This document shows positions 22,633-33,442 of a DNA stretch of 64,000 nt, piece by piece. The stretch spans positions 16,319,979-16,383,978 of the forward strand of contig CM049321.1 of the NCBI GenBank assembly GCA_026874595.1. Direction: 5' to 3'. The position numbers were made by a program, and so were the translations under genes. This DNA is from Sipunculus nudus (Eukaryota; Annelida; Sipuncula; Golfingiida; Sipunculidae). Below the pieces are notes generated by a model. That model made no database searches, was not told the DNA's origin, and saw nothing but the letters and a program-made list of their open reading frames with translations. The number at the start of each line of letters is the position of its first letter. Positions within the stretch are counted from its first letter, which is position 1.

Positions 22633-23700
22633 ATGGCATCTGAAGGAAAATATTTCGGGGAAAAGATTAAAAGGAAAGAGTACGAGAAAATTCCCATTTT
22701 ACGTGACACTGAGTGTATGTCTTTTGGAGGAAAGGGTTATCTGGAATATGTAAAGCAGGAAGGGGCTGAGAAATCAGAAGATAATACAGAAGATAATATG
22801 ACTCAAACTAAAGAAGACCCCAACATTATTACTGTCCATGTTTCAACTGTGATACAGAATGGATCTGAAGATGTACAAAACCACATAACTGGGTTGCGTT
22901 CCCTCATGTCGTTCCCTGTGCAGGATATCCTAAGACCATACATATGCGCGTATTGCGGTAAAAGTTTACCATGTAAGTCCTTGCTGACCATACACATCAG
23001 AACTCATACTGGAGAAAAACCATTCCAGTGTGGTCAATGTGGAAAAGACTTTTCCCATAAATCCAGCTTGCACAGACATACGAGGTTGCATACTGGAGAG
23101 AAACCATATTCCTGTCGGTATTGTGGAAAATCTTTTTGTTGCCAGACTGAGTTTACTGAACATGTCAGAACGCATTCCGGAGATAACCCCTACACTTGTG
23201 TACATTGCGATGAATGTTTCAGTACAAGCACTGGTTTGAGAAACCATAGTATGATACACAGATGTGTAAAACCATTTGAGTGTGTGGTGTGCGGAAGAAA
23301 GTTTTCTCGTAAATGTAATAGGAATCAACATATGCAGGCACATACTGGAAGACCAATCACATGCGAGCTATGTGGTAAAAGCTTCAGTCAGAGAAGGTAT
23401 CTGAAGATTCATGCCCGAATACACACGGGGGAAAGACCATACATGTGTAAGTTTTGTGGGGAAAGTTTTACATTTAGCAATTGCTGGTATCAACACATGC
23501 GATTACATACTGGAGAAAAGCCCTACGTGTGCAAGCATTGTGGAAAACGTTATACTCATCAGACCTCTCTGAGCAGGCACAGTAAAAAAACACGCCGGAG
23601 AAAACCCACGTTCCTGGGGAGTGAAAGCGAATCTGAACACTGGAATAAAGATTTTGCAAACCAAAGTAATTCGACGTTACATTGTGCAGACTTAATTTAA
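22633..23700 (+). CDS. C2H2 zinc-finger protein, 355 aa
   Basis: An intronless frame from ATG 22633 to TAA 23700. Residues 1-100 are acidic and unstructured. From residue 105 to about 320 come eight tandem C2H2 fingers. Most are joined by TGEKP-type linkers (HTGEKPF, HTGEKPY, HTGERPY); the fourth and fifth are preceded by diverged linkers (SGDNPY, RCVKPF). Fingers 1-7 keep both Cys and both His. Finger 8 (C-K-H-C-G-K-R-Y...R-H-S-K-K-T) lacks the last His and runs into a basic stretch. Such proteins are nuclear sequence-specific DNA-binding factors. No KRAB, SCAN, BTB or ZAD domain is visible. The target is unknown. An in-frame stop upstream raises the question of a longer ancestral protein. 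Confidence 0.88.
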   Translation: MASEGKYFGEKIKRKEYEKIPILRDTECMSFGGKGYLEYVKQEGAEKSEDNTEDNMTQTKEDPNIITVHVSTVIQNGSEDVQNHITGLRSLMSFPVQDILRPYICAYCGKSLPCKSLLTIHIRTHTGEKPFQCGQCGKDFSHKSSLHRHTRLHTGEKPYSCRYCGKSFCCQTEFTEHVRTHSGDNPYTCVHCDECFSTSTGLRNHSMIHRCVKPFECVVCGRKFSRKCNRNQHMQAHTGRPITCELCGKSFSQRRYLKIHARIHTGERPYMCKFCGESFTFSNCWYQHMRLHTGEKPYVCKHCGKRYTHQTSLSRHSKKTRRRKPTFLGSESESEHWNKDFANQSNSTLHCADLI

Positions 23701-24248
23701 TCGTTTTGACTGGCTTAAAGAAGATTCAGTTGCTTCTAAGATATGCCGATTAGCAGCTTGTGATCACTCCCCTCTGGGATTTATTTACTAAAAATAGGCT
23801 TAGCAAATTTGGCAGGCTAAACATTTTGCCATTGCAAAAGTTTTTTTTTATCTGATTTAAGGCTCATCGAGCGTTTGTGAACCGTAAGCGACATGTTTCC
23901 TTTTTAATGAGCACTGAGCCAAGAGCTGATTGGCTTTCGTCCTCTTGTATTTTGTGCCTTAAGGTGTTGTATTATTCCCAGTTGAATTCGACTTTATCAC
24001 CAATAACTAATCTTAGCGGTTTTGCCACTATGGACAGGTTGGAAATACACTTATGTAAATATTCAACTGTTGCTATGAAGCCGTTGCACATCTTTGCCAC
24101 TTTGCGGTATTCCCATATCATTGATAACACGTGAGCTCTTTCTTTAAGGTTTAAACCGTCCTCGGACATAAAATGCCCGACGTATTTCAAGAAACTAGAC
24201 AACATTGAGAGCACACCATAGGAGACAGTAAAAAAATATCAAAATCCT

Positions 24249-24254
24249 AATAAA
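24249..24254 (+). terminator. Candidate AATAAA poly(A) signal
   Basis: The first AATAAA found after the zinc-finger stop codon, about 550 nt downstream. It is weak evidence alone. Confidence 0.25.
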
Positions 24255-24782
24255 ATGCAATGTTGCTGACCTGAATCATATAGTATTACTGATTATACTA
24301 CGTCAATACCTCGGCTGCTGACGCTGGATAAATGAGGGTATCAATTTTGGGCAAACGTTGATGCAATTAGCTAAAGCTATAATATCTTGTTGTAAAACTG
24401 TTTCCATATTTATATAACAATTCGTATTACATGATCGTTACTCTGTTTAACATAATACCTAAAAATTATTATTTCATCTTTGTCATAATGGTCACGTGAC
24501 ATAATTTTCCGTGTTCCTGCTTCGTGTGATGTTCTGCTTAGGTTTGGAGTTAAACTTGTGAAGTTTGTAATAAATGTCTTGCAACAAACCCATTCTGAGC
24601 GATGTATCGGTACAAATATTTAGTATATAAAGTACACGGGAAAGGTACAGAATACAGAGAGGCTTTACGGATAAGTCATAATTCCATCGAAGTAACATAT
24701 GTTGCTGCATGGCACACTTATCTCTCCCTGACCACACCCTATGTTAAACGAATACTAGACCATGACCAGCCGAAGATTTTAA

Positions 24783-25640
24783 GCTCAGCTGATTGAAATT
24801 CATCTGAGCTATAGCGATTACTCTTTGTCCGTCCGGCCGGCCGTCCATCTGTTTGTTAACAGAGCACAATCGTAACCGTTAGACCTAGAAACTTCTACTA
24901 GTCCATCCAGGGAGGTCCATGGAAAATCTTCTTGGAAACCTGAAATTAGGTATCCTCCGAGATATGGGGCTCAAAAATACCACCAGAATAATTAAAAATG
25001 TAGCACAAAAGCTCCAGTATCTGAATAACTAATGCATTGATCATCATATTTTTGCATGCATATTGATCATGGAGTGTTTCATCAGTTCCTGCAGACTGTT
25101 GGCGCCGCCTGGATTTTCCCAATTTCTATGAATTTATTTCTCAAGTTTTGAGATCTTCAAAGAAGCAGTTGTCAATGAACCAGGCACAAATCATAATCAT
25201 TAGACCTAGAATCTTATATCTTCACATCCAGGGAGGTCCCTGCAAAATCTCCTTGGAAACCTAAAATTAGGTCTCTGGTACTCATATCCTCTGAGTATTC
25301 GGGCTCAGATGACCCCCAAAAATTTGTAACAAAAGTCCCAGTATCTGAACAACTAATGCATTAATCAACATGATTCTTTGCATACATATTCATCATAGAT
25401 GTTTTCTTCAGTTCCCGCAGACTGGTGGTGCCACCTGGAAATTTTTTTTTTAATTTTACACGTTTTTTTTCTCTCTCTATTTTTGAGACCTTCAAAGGTG
25501 TGGTTGTCTGTTAAAAGGGCACAAATGGTAACCATGGCACCTAGAATCTTCTAACTTGACATTATAGTCTCTGTTACCCATATCCTCCAATCTAAACTTC
25601 AGTTGAATGAGGATACCACCTACGTAATTTGGCATTCAGA
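24783..25640 (-). mobile_element. Pearl-like tandem element P1
   Basis: It starts with a hairpin-forming GCTCAGCTGATT/ATCTGAGC (24783-24810), then AGCTATAGCGATTAC and a GTCCGTCC-rich microsatellite. About 2.5 copies of a core repeat of about 300-330 bp follow. Each carries CCAGGGAGGTCC, CTTGGAAACCT, AACTAATGCATT and GCAGACT-GTGGCGCC-like words. The layout resembles bivalve 'pearl' non-autonomous Helitrons. It contains no ORF. Confidence 0.65.
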
Positions 25641-25861
25641 TGATAAAATTCGTTTTGCGAATGTCTTCTTCGTCAGCGTCAGGAACCATGGGTCCCTTTT
25701 TTATTTATTACAGACGGTGCAGATTTTACAAATTTTTAAAATTTCTGACAGGACCTTTTCAATTATACAATAATCCGGTTTATACAACAGCTATCTTATG
25801 AACTTATATATAGGGACTTAGCCACGCCACTTGTCTGGTTGGACTTGAACATGAACACTTC

Positions 25862-26065
25862 CGGCCATGATCGAATACCACAGGTCGTCACGTTAATACA
25901 CCGGGACGTGATCACGAAACACAGTCATCACGTCAATGCCTCGGAACTTAATCGCAAAACACAGCTCGTCACATCAATACTTCGGAATGTGATCTCACAA
26001 CACAGGTCGTCACGTCACTTCTAAACGTGATCGAATAACCCATTCGTCACGTCGATACACCTTAA
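25862..26065. repeat. Minisatellite, about 42-bp unit, five copies
   Basis: Five diverged tandem units around CACAGGTCGTCACGT and a following GTGATC word. Confidence 0.7.
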
Positions 26066-26582
26066 CCAAACGTGACCCTTCTCGCTGACCACCTTGTCAG
26101 GATTTATGGGGTAAACTTGGGAAATGACAACCATAAGACAAGTAGCATATTTCCTGACAGATCGACTCCAAACCTGATCCATTTCCAAACCAAGGGCACA
26201 CAGCAGTTGCGTGACACTTGTAAAGTGGTACCACCCTCAAAACTGACTCTTAAGACCCTTGTATTAAAGAAGTATAGTGCCGCTTTTATTTACAAGGCCT
26301 GTTTTCAAATGATTTTGTATTAAGTGCTAGTTATCACGGCGTATAGGGAAACGAATCTCTAAAATTGCAACATTTTAAAAATTTAGGCTTGAAACGTAAG
26401 ATTCAAGCCATTTTTATTAACAAACAACTTGCTACAATATTTGGTAAAAGGCGTGGAAGGATTATAATAATACGCCCCAAATTTCCCGCCCACCCTCCCA
26501 CAGGCAATTTGTAACATGCAACTGTAAGCAAGGCTCTGGCAGCTACGCTTTCAGACACCTGTGTAGCTTTCAGAGACCTGCT
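26066..26582. other. Intergenic DNA, no gene seen
   Basis: Nothing recognised. Confidence 0.4.
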
Positions 26583-27165
26583 TAAAGGGGCCTATTTCGA
26601 TATTTATTACGTCTATTAAGTAAAGACAATCCCTTGAACTTTAATTTATAAAGAGGCTCAAAAAACGCCTATCCAACGGCAGACATTCTGCTTTTTTAGT
26701 TTAAATCCACGTGTTTGGAATATCAGGAGCGGATTTAGGAAAACTGGTCTACAAAAAGCAGGACCAACGTTTAATAAATTCTTTAAAAAAGTTCCCACTG
26801 TCGGGAAAAAGGTTGAGATCCAGGCTCCTATAAATGGTCGGGAAACCCTTAAAAAGGTACCGGGGACCAGAACGGGGATCCGGACCTGCTGCCCCCCTCC
26901 CCTGGATCCGCTTTTGAATATATGGGAGCCCACCGAAATAATCCAAATACGTTCAACGATGACATCTGGTGGCAAGTCAGCAAGAGTTTTGCAAATAGCG
27001 TTTTGCAGCTTTAGTGTAGCTCCTCATAAATACAACCATGCAACTCCCTTTGGTAAATTTTTTTATGTTTGCAAACATTGGTACATGTAAAGTGTTTATT
27101 AAAAGCTCGCAGATAAACAAATTCATACATCCTTCACAGAGGTGTTAGGGGAACTTTTTTCTAAA
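26583..27165. repeat. Dispersed repeat 'R26', copy B, interrupted by a MITE
   Basis: Aligns with 3462-3810 on both sides of an inserted element at 26724-26916. Left landmarks are AATCCCTT and CACGTGTTT. Right landmarks are GGGAGCCCACC, TTTGCAAATAG, ATAAACAAATTCATACATCC. Confidence 0.6.
26724..26916. mobile_element. hAT-like MITE 'AGCGGAT', copy 2, inserted in R26
   Basis: Starts CAGGAGCGGATTTAGGA and ends TGGATCCGCTTTTG. AATAT flanks both sides, and the related repeat at 3589-3600 shows the uninterrupted site. This gives direct empty-site evidence for an insertion. Confidence 0.75.
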
Positions 27166-27217
27166 CACTCATAAACTACTGTTCATAAATATGTACTCGG
27201 GTACTTCTGAAATCACT

Positions 27218-27485
27218 AAGGTCCCTTTTCCATGCTCGCGGAAACGCGCGCGTGTCTGCACGCTGAAAAAAATCGCGCAAGTGTAAATCAGGTATACCTT
27301 TTCCATGCAGTCGGCGCGCGTGAAATGAACATCGTGCGATGCGCGATTTTTTGGCTCGCGTTTCCGCTCACAGAAGAATCGCACCAGTGTAAATCATGTG
27401 TCCCTTTTCCATGCACGTGGAAACGCGCGCGGCTGAGCCTTCTGGTGGAGGACAAGTACGCGAATGGAGTCTGCTTGAGGACGCC
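27218..27485 (+). mobile_element. CGCG-rich repeat, copy 1
   Basis: Three CTTTTCCATGC words are each followed by GCGCG-rich palindromic DNA, and GTGTAAATCA occurs between them. The same arrangement, continuing through GAATGGAGTCTG/GAATGCAGTCGG, is found at 29204-29390. The ORFs on both strands are repeat translations. Confidence 0.6.
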
Positions 27486-27559
27486 CCAGCATAGGCCTCT
27501 GTCATGCATGGCGACAAATCATACTTAACTGCTGTTCTGCTTCTCTACTTTAATGCATG

Positions 27560-27561
<2 letters not shown>

Positions 27562-27602
<41 letters not shown>
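27562..27602. repeat. (TA)n microsatellite
   Basis: An uninterrupted TA run. Confidence 0.95.
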
Positions 27603-27605
<3 letters not shown>

Positions 27606-27839
27606 AATGGGCGGTAGTGTTAAATATCTTATTACCGACTGCGGTAGTTAATAATCTTTTCATATATCGCTTATGTACGACCCCTGCCTGCCTGACGACA
27701 GCACACTACCGTAGCAACCATAGTGACCCATGGGCCATGACGCTCATCTAATTTTGACTTGGTGCTCATGTGTTTTAATAAATGTTTTAAACTGTCTGTG
27801 AGAATAGCCTATGACTAAAGTTACAGTGTTGTAAAAATG

Positions 27840-28700
27840 GACAGAAAAATAAAAATTTCAGGATTCATAGGACACCTACCCAGGACCCCCTGGATTGCAC
27901 AATAGAGGGTTCCAAAGAAAATAGATACAATTTGTACCCTGTCTGTTTGGGTGCTCAGAATCATGTTTCTGGTCCATAGCTAGCAGAATATAGGTCACCA
28001 TGATCCAGTTTCAGGTTTCCAGGGAGAACTGCCAAGGATTTCCCTTAATGTCATGTTAGAAGAGTCTAGTCCTTTTCTGATAGGTTGCAGAATATAGGTC
28101 ATGGTTACTTAATTTCAGTTTTCCACAGACATTTGCTAAGGACGTCTCAGGATTTTACATAAGAAGATTCTAGGCTAAACAAATACAATGTGTGCCCTGC
28201 CTTCCTTTCTGGGTGCTCAAAATCCTGTTTTTGGCACCTAGGTCACAAAATGTAGGTCACCATGAATTAATTTCAGGTTTCCAAGAAGATTTGCCTAGGA
28301 CCTCCCAGGATGTTGCATATGAAGATTCTAGGCCTAACAGATATGATTTTTCCCCATCCGACATTCAATGGGTTAAAATCAGGTTTTTGTCTTGTAGGTC
28401 ACAAAATGTAGGTCACCATGACCTAATTTAAGGTTTCCAAGGAGATTTGCCTGGGGCCCCCCAGAAAATTGTGTAAGAAGATTCCAGGCCTCTCAGATAT
28501 GATTTGTCACCATCTGAAATTCAGGGTGTTCATACGACATCTTTTTCCGATAGGTCACAGAATATAGGTCACAGTTACCTAATTTCAGGTTTCTATGGAC
28601 ATTTGTCTAGGACCTCCCTTAATGTCATGTTGGAGGATTCTGAGCCTAATGAATACTATTTGAGCCCCGTTTGTCTTTCTGATGCTAAAAAAAATAAAGA
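27840..28700 (-). repeat. Pearl-like tandem array P2, about 155-bp unit
   Basis: Five related units, phased by AGGTCACCATGA-CTAATTTCAGG-type words near 27992, 28095, 28254, 28410 and 28566, each followed by GATTTGCC-AGGACCTCCC and AGAAGATTCTAGGC. The unit length is like the core repeats of bivalve pearl elements. No terminal hairpin was identified. Confidence 0.65.
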
Positions 28701-29203
28701 AAATAATTAAGAGATGGACCATAAAGTGCGAAAAACGCTTGGAAAATGTAAGATAAGTTAAAGTTATCAGGAAATGATCTAGAAAAGTAACAAATGTAAC
28801 CGAAATTTACTCTAAGAGCAATTCAAGTGCGTATGCACACACACACAACCGCTTTTCTTGGAACTAATTCACTGGTCAGCTTATTTATTTAATATCAAAC
28901 AAGTTCTAGACCAGACATTTAAATGTATCGAGTTGAGTTTAAATATAATCAGTCAGTTGTTCTCTTGATATATTACGGAAATATACACACAGAATACAAG
29001 GGATATAACATTCCTGCTTCAGTTCTAGTAAGTTTATAATGTACGTAACTGCTAAGCAATGTCTCTCCTAAATGTGTTGCACTCTAACTAGGATTACAGA
29101 GCACAAATGTATGAGTGAATTTCATATAAAAATCCTAGTTTTTTTTTTTTACAATGACAAATATGAAAAGAAATTTACATATAAAAACCGTCTTTAATAA
29201 TAA
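28701..29203. other. Intergenic DNA, no gene seen
   Basis: AT-rich; nothing recognised. Confidence 0.4.
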
Positions 29204-29486
29204 GGGCCCTTTTAAATGCGTTGCAGAATTTCGCGCGGAAACGATTTTTCAGCGCGCGCTTCCTCTCGCTGAAATATCGCAACAGTGTAAATCGTGTATT
29301 TTTTTCCATGCACGCGGAAACGCGCACGGGTGAATCTTCCTGTTGAGGTCAAGGACGTGAATGCAGTCGGCGTGTTGCCGTGTCTTGGCGAAAATTCACA
29401 TTGATTTGTAATAGACCATTTCAGCATTACAGGCGCGCATGTGCGATGACCGACCTTGAGCCCAAGGTGAAAGGTCACCATTACCA
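29204..29486 (+). mobile_element. CGCG-rich repeat, copy 2
   Basis: Matches 27218-27485 to about 29390. It continues into 29401-29486, which matches 33370-33442 in inverted orientation (AATAGACCATTTCAGCATT ... AAAGGTCACCATTACC). Confidence 0.6.
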
Positions 29487-29770
29487 AAACAAACTACATG
29501 CGGTCCTGACAACTTCTGCCGCTTCCTTTGTCAGACGCAGCAGATACACTGTGTTACTTGTTTCTCGGGGTTTAACATGCCACGTCCCAAACAATGTCGT
29601 GAAACATTGTATTTATGGTACACATGGTTTGTGAAAAAGAGCCAGCTATAGTCTGTGAAAACACAGGAAACAAAGTGCGTTGTGCGAGTTCTGATCAGTG
29701 AACTAAGGCACCAAGGCCGTGTCACGCGCATGTGGGTGCAAGTTGCCAGCAGATCGGGGCGGACATAAAC

Positions 29771-29773
<3 letters not shown>

Positions 29774-29823
<50 letters not shown>

Positions 29824-30067
29824 AATCATAACACGAATGACTGGAGAAAATTTTACTGATAGCGGTACATTATTACAAATGTGTGAATAAATGACAACTT
29901 TAACAGCAGGGATTTCTGTCCAAATAAGCTGTGGCTACGTTTAGTTTAATAGTTAATATTAATATAGTACTATAACAGCATTACTAATAGTAATTCTTTG
30001 AGCCTGCCTCTCTTTCGTAACATATAAAAGAAACATATAATCAGATGTATATGCATATATATAAATA

Positions 30068-30127
<60 letters not shown>

Positions 30128-30371
30128 AATCATAACACGAATGACTGGAGAAAATTTTACTGATAGCGGTACATTAATACTAATGTGTGAATTAATGACA
30201 ACTTTAACAGCAGGGATTTCAGTCCAAATAAGCTGTGTGGCTACGTTTAGTTTAATAGTTAATATTAATATAGTACTTTAACAGCATTACTAATAGTAAT
30301 ACTTTGAGCCTGCCTCTCTTTCGTAACATAGAAAAGAAACATATAATCAGATGTATATGCATATATATAAA

Positions 30372-30410
<39 letters not shown>
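29774..30410. repeat. Tandem duplication of about 304 bp bounded by (TA)n
   Basis: The block 29821-30071 recurs at 30125-30378 with few differences. It begins TTAAATCATAACACGAATGA and ends GATGTATATGCATATATA. Long TA runs (29774-29820, 30071-30124, 30375-30410) precede, separate and follow the copies. Slippage or unequal exchange in TA repeats is a likely origin. Confidence 0.9.
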
Positions 30411-30420
<10 letters not shown>

Positions 30421-30517
30421 CTAGCCGTTACCATATATTTTGTTACATGTACTTATTGACAATTTTTTTACTCGCTATAATATATTTATTTACAACTACT
30501 ATTAATTTAAAAATAAT

Positions 30518-30525
30518 ATATATAC

Positions 30526-30578
<53 letters not shown>
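30518..30578. repeat. (TA)n microsatellite
   Basis: TA-rich run with ATACATATATA interruptions at its left end. Confidence 0.9.
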
Positions 30579-30579
<1 letters not shown>

Positions 30580-32235
30580 CTGTTAAATGAACTTATTGGC
30601 AATATTTTTAGCTATAGATAATTAATTCATTATTTTTATTTATTCAAAATAAACATATTTCTATAAACTATATTATGATAATTTTTATATAACTGATATT
30701 GAACTATATTATTAATATTATTAAAAGTGCAGTAGATTGGAGTTTTAAAGCAATATATATATATATATAAATATCAATATGTATTACCCTTCTTTTATAT
30801 ATGTTTTATTTTGTTTCTTAAATGTGTGGACACTGCTCCTCCTTATGATTAATAAAACTATCACACTCAGCAATAACAACTAAGTTAAATGGTAATAGTT
30901 GAGTTTTAACAAAAAACAAATATATGTCACTTGCAACATTAAAAGTATCTCACCTAAAAACATTAAATATTACAAAACAGATGTACAGTTGATGATAAAC
31001 CAGAAACAGGAGGCCACAGTGCCTGTCTTTCTGATTATGCAATATTTTTGATGAAAAAATTGACCCTAGAAACATTAAAAATATATTTCATATTTACCAT
31101 TAGCTTTATAAAGTTTGTCTCATAGGCCTTCAAAAGCAAATGTTAATACTACGGCGGGGGGGGGGGGGGGGGGGGCGGGGGTCAGGCAAGTCTTATTTAG
31201 TTATGCCTGATGCCAAGTTTCTTGTAAGGGGTGAGCCATTTAATACCAATGGGGATGTGAGAAAAAAGCTTCATTCCATCATCCTCTAAATAACAATTAT
31301 GTGCCATGCATCAAAATTACAATATATAAAAAGCTATATTTTTTTCTGGCCTGTGCCATTGACTCGAATTAATTAGATTTAAATGGCATACTCTTGACGT
31401 TTTTGCTAATCTGTCAAATTTCTGTTGGTAGTGGATCAGTAGAAGTACAAATGATTGAGTAACACTTGAGAGAAATATATTACACCTTTTACACCCATAT
31501 CTATTATGATTTAATATTTCAGCTCTATTTTTAATAATGTAGAACCAGTGCTTGACACATACCTCTGTAAAGAGAAGTGGCAGCAAGTGCCCCCTCCCTA
31601 CTTTTGTTTATGATAGAATTATTTTAATGAATGTTAAATCTGAAATATATAAATATATATATATAAATGGTATTTTTGTGATTTATGCAGTCAATATCTT
31701 ATATGTTCCAAGGAAACTGGCCTTATATGCTTCATACAGACCTAATATATTTACATTTAAAAAAAAAAAAATGAAGGGGAGGCAACACACTCCCAAAATC
31801 TCCATCCATAAAACACCAATTAAGCATGAATTGTTTAATTGATTGATGAACATATGCATATATGGTCTGCCCCTTTGATATTCAGTGTATCAGTGTGTAT
31901 TGTGCCCTTGTCTAACAGCAGCTGGTCCAAAGCACTTGTATGAAGTAAAATTTATTAATTTTATAGTAAAAGTATATTATTTTTAGCATACGTATAATAC
32001 ACTTTGTATTCTGAGGATTCTCAAGAATTTATTAGTGTTAAAACTCCATAAAACCATAAAAAAGGAAAATGTAAGCTGAAAAAGGTGTATGCTATAAAAG
32101 GACTTCCAAATAGTATATATATTTTTTCTTTTTTCCCACTGCATTTTAGTCATGTTTAAATCCTTCAACTGACATGTCATGTTTAAGTAAAATGTTTATT
32201 TACTGAAAATGGTCTGCTTTATTTGTGAAGTCCAG
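30579..32235. other. Very AT-rich intergenic DNA
   Basis: Contains a poly-G run with one C interruption (about 31155-31180) and short TA tracts. No gene was recognised. Confidence 0.45.

Positions 32236-32308
<73 letters not shown>
32236..32308. repeat. (TA)n microsatellite
   Basis: A TA run with a single AAATA interruption. Confidence 0.95.
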
Positions 32309-32309
<1 letters not shown>

Positions 32310-33369
32310 GCCAGTAGCATAATTTATATATAAATATATATTATTTTTGCACATGTTAAGAGATGACATTGGCAAATCCATGAAAAGCTACCATACAAAA
32401 ACTCTCTAATAATCATATTTTCTCAAGTTCTTTGACACTTAAATATTTATCCCAGATCATGAAAGGATCATGAAAGCCATAATGGCATAAACATCTTCAA
32501 CAGAACTTCAGAAGGCTAATAATATATTACGCATTAGTGACAAATAACAGGGTAAACAGTTGTGTTTACAAGTTTTGCATTATAATATATTTTTTAATGT
32601 CTTGATATGCTCCACAAAAGCTATATTATAATTTATGTTTACCATCCCATTACCAAAGAGTTAAAGACATTTTTGTAATTTTGAAATAACAATATTGTCA
32701 ATAATCTTGTCCAGCAGTTTTACATGCTGAACTGTGAACATTTACGCGAAACATTAAGTGAAACATTTCCGTTTTGTCCATGACAGGGTCAGAGAGTTAT
32801 CAGTATTAATTATTTACTCAGTGATTAGTGTGGATTATTATTAGGAAATATAAAAATATTAAAGCATTATCTGGACTAAAGGGAATTATGTCTTGAAACA
32901 CTGGCCTTCAACATAACAGTATTATTATAAACTGTTATTAACACAGGAATCAGGACAATGAAATTTGAGATAGTTATAAAGATGCATTTCGAGAAAAAAA
33001 AATGATCTAATCTAAATATTCATGATTAATAAATGGTTACTAACCTTCATATCAAAGTGTTGACAAAGACATTTCTACATATAAATAAGTTAAATGTGAA
33101 GAACGTCACGTGTCCACTTGAATATTTCACCAGTGTGATTCTGTGAGCCACATGGAGTGAGCGACTGCACAAGTGCCCGTATTTGTTACATTTTGTTTAA
33201 AAAGGCCAGCAGAAAAGCTCTAACCTGCTTAGGAGCAATGTGTTACAATTAAAAAGGGTGCCATTTTCTATGGGAGGGCGTCCACTGAAAATATTAATAG
33301 ATATATAGAAAGGGTTGGAACGTGACGTTGCGCCATTTCTGCCTTGCACATATCTGGTCAAGGAACGTG
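32309..33369. other. AT-rich intergenic DNA, no gene seen
   Basis: Nothing recognised. Confidence 0.4.
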
Positions 33370-33442
33370 TTTTGGTAATGGTGACCTTTGACCCTGACTA
33401 GCATGCATTGCGAGTCGCGAAATGCTGAAATGGTCTATTGAT
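33370..33442 (-). repeat. Fragment of CGCG-rich repeat family, inverted
   Basis: The reverse complement matches 29401-29486, with AATAGACCATTTCAGCATT at one end and GGTCACCATTACC at the other. Confidence 0.6.

Noticed and set aside
22803-23659. ORFs on either strand within the zinc-finger gene
   Set aside because: Antisense or out-of-frame shadows with repeated composition from the finger linkers.
27169-27528. ORFs of 71-98 aa on both strands
   Set aside because: Translations of the CGCG-rich repeat also present at 29204-29390.
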